Part shown: in pieces, positions 1 to 6,127 of the stretch
Numbering within the stretch: position 1 is the stretch's first letter
Layout of the letters: every line of letters begins with the position of its first letter
From: Cyanobacteria bacterium HKST-UBA02
GTDB taxonomy: Bacteria > Cyanobacteriota > Vampirovibrionia > Obscuribacterales > Obscuribacteraceae
Length of the DNA stretch: 12,747 nucleotides
Assembly (NCBI GenBank): GCA_020431945.1
Contig: JAGQHH010000437.1
Location: 1 to 12,747, forward strand
Direction: 5' to 3'
Program-made: the position numbers and the translations under genes
Notes under the pieces: model-generated
What the model was told of the DNA's origin: nothing
Seen by the model: the letters and a program-made list of their open reading frames with translations, nothing else
The model's database searches: none

Positions 1-488
1 GTGGGCCATATCTTCCAGCTCGGCAGACGTTACAGCGAAGCCCTGGGAGCCACCGTGGTGGATGAGGGCGGCGCCCTCAGGCGATTTGCATGGGCAGTTA
101 TGGCATCGGGGTGGAGCGCCTGATGGCTTGCGTGATCGAGAGCCATCATGACGATAAAGGGGTGAAGTGGCCCCTCTCTCTGGCTCCTTTCTCGGTTCTC
201 GTCACTCCGGTCAATTCCGGCGAGGCTGATATAGCCGGGGCGGCCGAGTCTGTCTACCGACAACTTCGGGACTCCGGTATCGAGGTCCTCCTGGACGATC
301 GGGACGAGCGTGCCGGGGTCAAGTTCAATGACGGCGATCTCGCCGGGGTGCCGGTGCGGGTGACCGTGGGAAACAAGGTAAGGAATGGGGAGGTAGAGAT
401 ATATTCCAGGCAGATGGGGGAATCGAGGGTGGTCGAGTTGGACCGGGTATTAGAAGATGTGAGAGAAGTTCTTGCCGGGTGTTCATAA
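1..488 (+). CDS. proS: Prolyl-tRNA synthetase, C-terminal part, apparently frameshifted
   Basis: This is the 3' end of a class II prolyl-tRNA synthetase, which charges tRNA-Pro with proline in the cytoplasm. Frame 1 from the window edge reads [20 protein letters not shown], the conserved stretch before motif 3. It then runs into a TGA at 121-123. From base 90 another frame continues with [10 protein letters not shown] (motif 3, GxGxxR) and the HGTP anticodon-binding domain ([27 protein letters not shown]), ending at TAA 486-488. The two frames join if one base is restored near 88-92, turning gcatgggc into gcaatgggc. The protein similarity is unbroken across this point, so the gene is either recently broken or carries a sequencing or assembly error; an essential gene favours the latter. 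The N-terminal part lies outside the window. The next gene starts directly after its stop codon. Confidence 0.9.
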
Positions 489-2156
489 TTGCGCCTTCCG
501 AATTCTTTGACAGCCATTCTGGTTACCGGTCTTGTTCTGACTGAGCTTCTTCTGATAGCAGCCAGCCCTGCCCGGGCCGACAGTAGCAAAGACTACTGGC
601 GGTCCTGGAACATGCGCGGTCACGATCCCCGGCGCACCGGGCGATCGCCTGTCCGGGGCGCCCGGGAGACCCGGCGGGTCTGGGAGTATCTTGCCAATGA
701 TGGCTATGCCATCAATATGGAGCCCACGGTCAACCGGGACGGGGTGTTTTTCGGGACCTGGGGGGTCCTGCGCCGGGCCGGAAGGAGCAAAGAGACCTGG
801 GACAAGAGCGACGGCAAGATCATCGGGCTCAATCGTGCTACCGGCCGCCCGCTCTGGGCACCGCTCAGCCCCGGTCTCACTCCCTATGCTTATTCGTACA
901 AGAAGCGCCCGATCACTGGCCAGGACGCTCCTGCCGGGCCCGGCCTGCATCTGAGCTGGTTGAACGGCACGGTGGAAGGGACCGGTGCCGTGGACCCCCG
1001 GACCGGAGTGATTTATTTCGGGCGGGGGGACGGCAAGCTCTATGCCGTGGAGCCCAGGACCGGCAGAGTCCTCTGGAAATTCAACACCATCGATCCATCG
1101 CGACCTGCGGATCCCGAAGGTGGCGGCGAGATTGTCGGGGGACCCCTGGTGACTGAAGACGGAATTATCGTATTCGGCACTTTTGCAGCACCTCCCAAGA
1201 ACCGTCCACCGGCCCGGATCAGGCACGAGACCAATGCACTGTATGCGGTGTCACGAGAAGGCGAGCTTCTCTGGCGTTATCCGGCGCGAGGGGGACTGAG
1301 CAATGCCATATCAGCGCCGCCGGCACTCTCGCCGGACGGTTCCCGGGTCTATGCCGTGACCGCCCTCCTGGACGAGAAAGAGGACTGCGATCTCATCGCC
1401 GTGGAGCTGTCCTCCGGCAAGCTTCTCTGGGACAGGAAGCTCAAACGTCTGGGCGGACAGGACATGGCGGTCGGGGTGGACGGTACTATCTATGTTGCCG
1501 GTATGGGTCTTCGGGCAATTTTCGGCTCCCTATGGTTGCCGGTGGCCATGGCATTCGCCGACCGCGGCGATCATAGCGAGATGATCTGGGGACCTGTGCA
1601 TATCGACGGGGATCAACCCCGCAGCCATATGGCAGGCGGGGTCTCCCTCCTGGAGAGTGACGGCGGCAAAGACGAAAACTCCCGGGTCCGGGATGTTTTC
1701 ATCTCCACCACAATCATCCGCGCTTCCAACAGTCCCGGTGGTGCGCTCCACAGGCTCGATCCCGAAACCGGCAAGGTGACTGCCAGCTGGGACCCGGATA
1801 CGGCGGTGCCTGCCTGTACCGGCGGTCTCACCGACATAGCCATCGACGCCGACGGCATGCTCTATGTCGGTGTGCGCGGACAGCGAGAAGGATTCAAGGC
1901 GAAAGCCACCAGTGGCAGGGTCTACTGTCTCTCCTTCGAAGACGACTCTTTCGATGTGGTCTGGTCTTTCCAGGTGGAGAATCAGATCGACTGGGCGAGC
2001 CCGGCCATCGGTCCGGAAGGCGGAATCTATTTCGGCTCCACCGATATTTTCGACTTCGGCGACTCCCTGGCCAATTTCATCAATCCGCCTTATTCAGGAA
2101 AAGACATGAAAAATGTCGACCCTGTCTTTTATGGAGTTCTTCCGGATAACCGGTGA
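489..2156 (+). CDS. Secreted PQQ-like beta-propeller repeat protein
   Basis: The 555-aa product begins with a signal peptide (hydrophobic about residues 8-25, likely cleavage after ARA at 28-30), so it probably acts outside the cytoplasm. The mature part holds several PQQ-type/BamB-like propeller blades, with the recurring pattern of a chain reaching a Tyr/Leu-Ala-Val, then TGxxLW. Examples are GKIIGLNRATGRPLW (109-123), GKLYAVEPRTGRVLW (182-196), NALYAVSREGELLW (249-262), CDLIAVELSSGKLLW (300-314) and ALHRLDPETGKV (419-430). Such propellers serve either as scaffolds (BamB) or as quinoprotein dehydrogenases; no catalytic residues can be assigned here. The start is a TTG that directly abuts the TAA of proS in the same frame; TTG at 507 is an alternative, and no ATG occurs until codon 41. 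It probably shares a transcript with proS. The 3' end converges on the next gene with a 6-bp gap. Confidence 0.85.
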   Translation: MRLPNSLTAILVTGLVLTELLLIAASPARADSSKDYWRSWNMRGHDPRRTGRSPVRGARETRRVWEYLANDGYAINMEPTVNRDGVFFGTWGVLRRAGRSKETWDKSDGKIIGLNRATGRPLWAPLSPGLTPYAYSYKKRPITGQDAPAGPGLHLSWLNGTVEGTGAVDPRTGVIYFGRGDGKLYAVEPRTGRVLWKFNTIDPSRPADPEGGGEIVGGPLVTEDGIIVFGTFAAPPKNRPPARIRHETNALYAVSREGELLWRYPARGGLSNAISAPPALSPDGSRVYAVTALLDEKEDCDLIAVELSSGKLLWDRKLKRLGGQDMAVGVDGTIYVAGMGLRAIFGSLWLPVAMAFADRGDHSEMIWGPVHIDGDQPRSHMAGGVSLLESDGGKDENSRVRDVFISTTIIRASNSPGGALHRLDPETGKVTASWDPDTAVPACTGGLTDIAIDADGMLYVGVRGQREGFKAKATSGRVYCLSFEDDSFDVVWSFQVENQIDWASPAIGPEGGIYFGSTDIFDFGDSLANFINPPYSGKDMKNVDPVFYGVLPDNR

Positions 2157-2162
2157 CGATGC

Positions 2163-2855
2163 CTATCTCCTTTTGCCGCTGAAGATACGGTCGATGATAT
2201 TGGGGGCGACGCTTCCCAACCCGCCGGCAACGGCTCCATCCTTGCCGTCGATGGCGGCGCCTATACCGGCTCCGACTATGCCTTTCACTGCCACGTCGGC
2301 AACCGGATCGCGATTCTGCTGGCCGCTGATTCCGTCGATGATGACGTTACCGAGACCGCCGGCGCCACCGGCGATGGCTCCTTTTTTGCCGTCCACGGCC
2401 GCGCCGACCACGGCGCCGATGCCGACATGGACTACACCATTCAGGACCGGATCGCGCTGGTCGTAATAATTGCCCTGCTCATATTGTCCGGGCTGTCCGA
2501 ATTGACCGGGACCCTGCCTTCCCCAGGCTTGCTGACCGTGATGGTGACCGTGCTGCTGGCGATATTGAGCCTGGCGCATGTCGAAGTCCCGGGTGGCTAC
2601 CACGAAGCCCTGATGTCCGGTGTCGATGACTAGATTGCCCTGACGATCGGTCACCAGGTTGTCACCCCGGTCACGCCTGTCATGATGGCTGATCTCGGTG
2701 ACCAGGCGGTTGAAGTCCCGGCTGGACATGTTATAGGAGTCGGCCCGAAGAGCGTCGGCGACTTCGCCGGTATGCCTGCCCGAGTCGAGCATATGAGAGA
2801 GACTTCGGGCTTCCTGTTTGACTGGATCACATTCGTAGTTCTGTCTGCAAGACAT
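2163..2855 (-). CDS. Glycine-zipper tandem-repeat protein, function unknown
   Basis: The 230-aa product is not a recognised named family. The N-terminal half (1-95) is hydrophilic, with an Arg/Asp-rich patch (RDFNRLVTEISHHDRRDRGD). A His/Gln/Gly/Tyr-rich low-complexity linker follows (about 96-133). The C-terminal half is two copies of a repeat of about 48 residues, beginning at RDPVLNG (134) and RDPVADV (182). Each contains a glycine zipper (GIGAVVGAAVDGKKGAIAGG and GIVGAGIGAAIDGKDGAVAGG) and then NxIIDxI. Glycine zippers usually pack membrane-inserted or closely packed helices, so membrane association is inferred; no classical signal peptide is seen. The ATG start has GAGG 10 bases upstream in ctcgaggtaactccactATG. 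A TATAAA box lies at 2904-2909 on this strand, without a clear -35. The gene sits downstream of the pseudokinase gene on the same strand, separated by 125 bp. Confidence 0.75.
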   Translation of the reverse strand: MSCRQNYECDPVKQEARSLSHMLDSGRHTGEVADALRADSYNMSSRDFNRLVTEISHHDRRDRGDNLVTDRQGNLVIDTGHQGFVVATRDFDMRQAQYRQQHGHHHGQQAWGRQGPGQFGQPGQYEQGNYYDQRDPVLNGVVHVGIGAVVGAAVDGKKGAIAGGAGGLGNVIIDGISGQQNRDPVADVAVKGIVGAGIGAAIDGKDGAVAGGLGSVAPNIIDRIFSGKRR

Positions 2856-2936
2856 AGTGGAGTTACCTCGAGGGAAAGAGGAAAGGAAATCTGCAATCGG
2901 ATTTTTATAGTCTGCGAGTTTGCAAATTGAGCGAGT

Positions 2937-2959
2937 GTGTCCATGAGAACATGGAACAC
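2937..2959 (-). terminator. Stem-loop between pseudokinase and glycine-zipper genes
   Basis: The sequence gtg-t-tccatg-ttct-catgga-cac (minus strand) can fold into a 6-bp stem with a TTCT loop, lengthened by three further pairs beyond one bulged T. It lies 22-44 bases after the TAA of the upstream gene. No U-tract follows, so it is a weak candidate for an intrinsic terminator and could instead be a protein-binding palindrome or an mRNA-end stabiliser. It lies upstream of the TATAAA at 2904-2909 that may drive the glycine-zipper gene. Confidence 0.35.
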
Positions 2960-2980
2960 CGACCCGGGCATAGCGGGAAA

Positions 2981-4069
2981 TTACGAAAGCCCCGAGATTT
3001 TAGAAAGGAGCTCCGAAGCTGTCTGGCAGCGCTTTTCCCGGTCTTTCTCGAGGCAGGAGAGGACGATCTCCTCCAGAGTCTCGGGTACTACCTGGGGGCA
3101 GCGCATGGGGTCGGGGCTGTCTTCCATATGAGCCATGATCGTGGCGATGGCGGTGGACCTGGTGAAAGGGAGCTGGCCGGTTAGAGTCTGGTACATGGTG
3201 CAGCCGAGCTGGTAGATATCGGTGAGGGCATCGGGTCTCTGCCCCCGGGCGAACTCGGGGCACATGCTCTCCACCTCGCCGTAGACATTGGCGGTTCTCG
3301 TTTCGGAGCTGGGCTCGTTCCACTCGAGATTACGGAAGAGCCTCTCGGCTACTCCGAAATTGCCGATTTTCATTTTATCTCCCAGCAGATAGAGATTGGC
3401 GCAGGTGAGAGCCCCGTGAAATGCCTGATTGGCATGAGCGTGTTCGAGACCCCGGGCGACCTCTTTGAACATCGAGAGAAATGAGGGAATCTCCAGGTAT
3501 CGTTTATGTCTGAGCTCATGCTCCAGGGAGCGGCATTCGAGATATTCCTCGACGAAATAGAGATGTCCGACTCCCGAGAGATTGACACTGTGCCGGGTGA
3601 CGATAGCGGGATGGCGCAGGGAGAGGGACTGTCTGGCAATCTTGAGGATACGAGTGAGGGTCCGCTCGTCCTGATAATGAGCCCGGGCCATTATCTTCAC
3701 CACCACCGGGGTGCTGGTCTCGATGTCCCTGGCGAGATAGACGGCGAATAGATGGTTTTTGCCGAGAAAGCCCAGGAGACGAAAGCGTTCTTCCAGAAGC
3801 GGTCCTTCTCGCACCGTCACCGGATAGGGCGTCAGCCAGGTCCCGTCTTCCGGGCATACGCCGTACTTCTCTTCGTCGAAGCAACGCTTGCACTGCTCGC
3901 ATATGCGCCAGGTGAACATCCCGGCATCCTCGAGCCAGCAGTCGAAATCGGAGGCCGGCTCCATGCGGCTCAAGAGCATCGTCCTGTCCTTCGGGCAAAC
4001 TACCAGTGGTGCCTGGTAGACCCTGTTGCAGGCCGGGCATTTCCTCTGTCTGGAGATGGCGGTGGTCAT
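2981..4069 (-). CDS. Zinc-ribbon protein with predicted pseudokinase domain
   Basis: The 362-aa product begins with two related zinc-ribbon-like units: CPAC-x10-CPKD (Cys 11, 14, 25) and CEQC-x11-CPED (Cys 57, 60, 72). A protein-kinase-like fold follows from about residue 92 to the end. It keeps the beta-3 lysine (VVVK, Lys125), an APE-like CPE (270-272) and the helix-F Asp (TDIYQLG, Asp284). The C-lobe segment YQTLTGQLPF is typical of bacterial Hanks-type kinases. The catalytic loop HRDxKxxN is HGALTCAN (218-225), so the catalytic Asp and Lys are Ala and Thr. DFG is NFG (237-239), and the glycine loop is degenerate (GFLGKNHLFAVY). I infer no normal phosphotransfer and a scaffold or allosteric role. 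There is no transmembrane segment, so it is probably cytoplasmic. The ATG at 4069 matches the start of the first ribbon, although its ribosome site is weak. Confidence 0.85.
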   Translation of the reverse strand: MTTAISRQRKCPACNRVYQAPLVVCPKDRTMLLSRMEPASDFDCWLEDAGMFTWRICEQCKRCFDEEKYGVCPEDGTWLTPYPVTVREGPLLEERFRLLGFLGKNHLFAVYLARDIETSTPVVVKIMARAHYQDERTLTRILKIARQSLSLRHPAIVTRHSVNLSGVGHLYFVEEYLECRSLEHELRHKRYLEIPSFLSMFKEVARGLEHAHANQAFHGALTCANLYLLGDKMKIGNFGVAERLFRNLEWNEPSSETRTANVYGEVESMCPEFARGQRPDALTDIYQLGCTMYQTLTGQLPFTRSTAIATIMAHMEDSPDPMRCPQVVPETLEEIVLSCLEKDREKRCQTASELLSKISGLS

Positions 4070-4112
4070 ATCTTTTATTCTAGAATATGCAAATCATTAC
4101 TAGAGGTGAAAC

Positions 4113-4613
4113 GTGGACAATCCTGTGGTCAAACTGGCTGAAAAGCTTTATGGGCTCCTTGTCAAGGCGGGAGATCTATTTGTCGCCCAGATTCTGCTCC
4201 TGGTCTTTCGCCTGCACTGGGGTCTAGAATTCATCGGCACGGGTATGGGCAAACTCGAGCATCACGACAAGACCGTAGCCTTTTTCACTTCTATAGGCGT
4301 ACCGCTTCCCGAGCTCAATGCCTGGTTTGTCGGTTGCGGCGAGCTTGCCGGAGGGGTGCTCCTGATTCTCGGATTTGCCGGACGGCCGGTGGGTGCTTTT
4401 CTCACCGTTATGATGACTGTCGCTTATCTCAGTGTTGCCGACGATCGGGCCAAGGTCCTGAACATGTTCTCGGACCCCGGTCCTTTCCTCAGCGCCGATC
4501 CCTTCTTCTTCCTGCTCACGGCGCTCATCGTGCTGGCTTTCGGACCCGGAAAGCTCTCTGCCGACTATCTGATCGGCAAATATGTCTTCAAGAAAGAGCA
4601 AAGCGCAAGCTGA
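4113..4613 (+). CDS. DoxX-family integral membrane protein
   Basis: The 166-aa product has four hydrophobic helices (about 22-42, 68-88, 92-108 and 130-145), as in DoxX/DoxD-like proteins. Features typical of the family are FRLHWGLEFIGTGMGKLEHHDKTVAFFTSIGVP in the first third and ELAGGVLLILGFAGRPVGAFL across helices 2-3. DoxX relatives are inner-membrane proteins linked to redox and oxidative-stress functions; the exact substrate is unknown. The GTG start at 4113 is preceded by AGAGGTGA at 4102-4109. Only 43 bp separate it from the divergent pseudokinase start, so the two promoters must overlap each other or the first codons. Its TGA is 3 bp from the convergent SDR stop. Confidence 0.85.
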   Translation: MDNPVVKLAEKLYGLLVKAGDLFVAQILLLVFRLHWGLEFIGTGMGKLEHHDKTVAFFTSIGVPLPELNAWFVGCGELAGGVLLILGFAGRPVGAFLTVMMTVAYLSVADDRAKVLNMFSDPGPFLSADPFFFLLTALIVLAFGPGKLSADYLIGKYVFKKEQSAS

Positions 4614-4616
4614 CAG

Positions 4617-5315
4617 TCAGACCTGTCTGAAAGACTCGATGACCAGATCTTTGACGCAGGCCGCCGGCGAGAGATTGGCGAGCCAGCGCACAGTGGCGAC
4701 GATGTCCGCGGTCTGGACCATCTCTTCCGGCGGCAGACCTGACATGGCGGCCATGTCGGTGTCCACCCAGCCCGGGCAGAGAGCCGTGACTCTGATACCG
4801 TCAGCGGTGACTTCTCTGTAGAGGGCCTCGCTCAGACCCACGAGTCCGAATTTCGAGGCTGCATAGGCGCCGGATGTCGGCTTGGCGATTTTTCCCGAGC
4901 GCGAGGAGAGATTGATGATGATCCCCGATTTCTGTTTTTTCATAACCGGTACGGTCTTTTGCAGAACTCGAAAAGCTGCTTTGAGATTGATGTCGATCAT
5001 CTCCTCGAACTGCTCGAAAGGCAGATCGACTGTGCCTCCATGAAAGATGCCGGCATTGTTGAAGAGCAGGTCGATACGTCCGAAACGCTTCTCCACATCG
5101 TCCACCATGTCCGAGACGTTACCGCTGTCCTTGAGATCCACCGGATAGACCGCCACCTCGATAGAAGGAGAGTCGGAAAGGATTTCTTCCCGGGCTTTTT
5201 CCAGGTCTTCTCTGCCCCTGGCGCTGAGAGCCAGGTTATAGCCGTCCTTCGCCAGTCCTGCGGCGACAGCTCTGCCGATACCGCGGCTGGCGCCGGTGAC
5301 CACTGCTACTTTCAT
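4617..5315 (-). CDS. Short-chain dehydrogenase/reductase (SDR)
   Basis: The 232-aa product is a classical SDR that would use NAD(P)(H) to oxidise or reduce an unidentified alcohol, ketone or sugar in the cytoplasm. It has the cofactor motif TGASRGIG (7-14) and NNAG (87-90). It also has Asn110, the serine of INLSSRSG and the catalytic YAASK (Tyr151, Lys155), followed by PGWVDTDM. The ATG at 5315 begins the Rossmann strand (MKVAVVTGAS). The frame is open further upstream, but that extension has no family resemblance and overlaps the ABM gene. Its ATG overlaps the TGA of the upstream ABM gene in an ATGA junction, showing translational coupling. Length is normal to slightly short for the family. 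Confidence 0.92.
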   Translation of the reverse strand: MKVAVVTGASRGIGRAVAAGLAKDGYNLALSARGREDLEKAREEILSDSPSIEVAVYPVDLKDSGNVSDMVDDVEKRFGRIDLLFNNAGIFHGGTVDLPFEQFEEMIDINLKAAFRVLQKTVPVMKKQKSGIIINLSSRSGKIAKPTSGAYAASKFGLVGLSEALYREVTADGIRVTALCPGWVDTDMAAMSGLPPEEMVQTADIVATVRWLANLSPAACVKDLVIESFRQV

Positions 5316-5623
5316 ATCTTGCTCGCCTCCACCAGGAGGTCCTTTATGACATCCATCCGGGCGACGATCTCGAAGCTCTCTGTGGCTTCTTTCATGGTCA
5401 GGCTGGAGGGGCTGTTGGCTCCGGCAGTGGAAGATGCTTCTTCCCATGCTTCCCGGCTCGGCCACTGGGCATAGGCGATGAATGAGCCGTCGTCGGCTTT
5501 GTGGAGGCGCGAGCCCAGAGCGCCGTGCTCCTTCTTGATCTCTTCGGTGCGGTCCGCCCAGGCTGTCTCGAAACTCGATTCATGACCGGGTTTGAGCCGC
5601 CAGCGGTAGAGAACTGCGTACAT
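5312..5623 (-). CDS. Antibiotic biosynthesis monooxygenase (ABM)-like protein
   Basis: The 103-aa product looks like a dimeric alpha-beta barrel (ABM) protein. It opens with MYAVLYRWRLKPGHESSFETAWADRTEEIKK, and SRLHKADDGSFIAYAQWPSREAWEEA is the typical family middle. Members are small cofactor-free monooxygenases or stress proteins, and a chemical role cannot be assigned. The ATG at 5623 follows GAGG at a slightly long spacing (gaggcagaaaagtaatcATG). The open frame extends to 5710 but without family similarity. It overlaps the SDR gene by 4 bp and lies 50 bp after the 52-aa protein, so the three probably form one operon. An SDR coupled to an ABM protein suggests small-molecule oxidation or detoxification. 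Confidence 0.82.
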   Translation of the reverse strand: MYAVLYRWRLKPGHESSFETAWADRTEEIKKEHGALGSRLHKADDGSFIAYAQWPSREAWEEASSTAGANSPSSLTMKEATESFEIVARMDVIKDLLVEASKI

Positions 5624-5673
5624 GATTACTTTTCTGCCTCGAGATAGTAACAGGCAGACAATGTTAGCAGGTC

Positions 5674-5832
5674 TTATATGGTCGGAACGAGGCAGGCGCT
5701 CTGGGTCCACTCATAGCCGAGCAGAGCCGACAAGAGGACGATCAGCACGCCGATGAGTATGATGGCGCCGATGGGCACCGGGTCGAAACGGACCGGTTTC
5801 TCTGTTTTCTTTCTATATGGTCTTGGTCCCAT
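5674..5832 (-). CDS. Small single-pass membrane protein, 52 aa
   Basis: This short gene starts at ATG 5832 and ends at TAA 5674-5676. The product has a basic cytoplasmic-type head (MGPRPYRKKTEKPVRF). One hydrophobic helix follows (IGAIILIGVLIVLLSALLGY, residues 21-40), then a short tail (EWTQSACLVPTI). The positive charges before the helix predict an N-in, C-out orientation. A strong GGGAGGTG ribosome site lies 9 bases before the ATG. No family is recognised. It is the first gene of the probable operon with the ABM and SDR genes. The strong ribosome site, the charge pattern and the clean helix make it more than a chance frame. Confidence 0.72.
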   Translation of the reverse strand: MGPRPYRKKTEKPVRFDPVPIGAIILIGVLIVLLSALLGYEWTQSACLVPTI

Positions 5833-5837
5833 GCCGA

Positions 5838-5868
5838 AATTCACCTCCCGGAGAGAAAGAGGTGAATT
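5838..5868 (-). promoter_or_regulatory. Hairpin enclosing the ribosome binding site of the 52-aa gene
   Basis: On the minus strand AATTCACCTC (5868-5859) pairs perfectly with GAGGTGAATT (5847-5838), a 10-bp stem with an 11-base loop (tttctctccgg). The 3' arm contains the Shine-Dalgarno GAGGTG, and the 5' arm contains the matching anti-SD CACCTC. The stem ends 5 bases before the ATG. In RNA this would hide the ribosome site until opened, as in RNA thermometers or protein-relieved hairpins. As DNA it could be an operator palindrome. Confidence 0.55.
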
Positions 5869-5971
5869 GAAAGGCTAGATTCGATATCTACTTATCTATG
5901 TTCCCGAAAGGCGCTCGATTGTTCCCTGAAAGTCACAGCCTGTTACACTTTTTAAGAACTTCCTCAAAACA

Positions 5972-5997
5972 AAAGACCCCGGCATGCCGGGGTCTTT
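5972..5997 (-). terminator. Intrinsic terminator after the VIT-vWA gene
   Basis: A perfect 26-bp palindrome (aaagaccccggca/tgccggggtcttt) is followed on the minus strand by tgttttg. The GC-rich 9-bp core and U-rich tail fit a Rho-independent terminator for the large minus-strand gene. It lies 20 bases after the second in-frame stop (6017-6019) but 131 bases after the TGA at 6128, so the transcript includes the 36-codon continuation. It also separates that gene from the operon led by the 52-aa protein. Confidence 0.82.
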
Positions 5998-6016
5998 GCT
6001 CTTCGATTCCAGCTTT

Positions 6017-6127
6017 TCAGCTGAATAAATTCGCATCTCTGGCGGAGCTGACGAAATAGCTGACCACTCCGGGGCTGGCGAGACCAGCCAGAATCATCAG
6101 CAGTCCGAAAGCCAGACGACTGGTGCC
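6017..6127 (-). other. In-frame coding-like continuation after the TGA of the VIT-vWA gene
   Basis: Directly after the TGA at 6128-6130, the same frame stays open for 36 codons to a second TGA at 6017-6019. The translation begins GTSRLAFGLLMILAGLASPG and continues VVSYFVSSARDANLFS. This is a clean hydrophobic helix flanked by Arg/Ser and Ser/Arg/Asp, not the composition of random sequence. Joined to the preceding helix (MQILGILGGVALMASGILDRAMEK) it would make a two-helix membrane hairpin. The TGA may be a nonsense mutation, a base error or a site of readthrough. There is no good start codon and ribosome site for an independent gene. Confidence 0.55.

Noticed and set aside
483..1226. A 247-codon minus-strand open frame opposite the propeller gene
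   Set aside because: Pro/Gly/Arg-rich shadow with no motifs, overlapping a protein with a signal peptide and repeat blades.
5316..5465. A longer SDR starting upstream of 5315
   Set aside because: The extra residues overlap the ABM gene and precede the Rossmann start; the ATGA overlap is a normal coupled junction.
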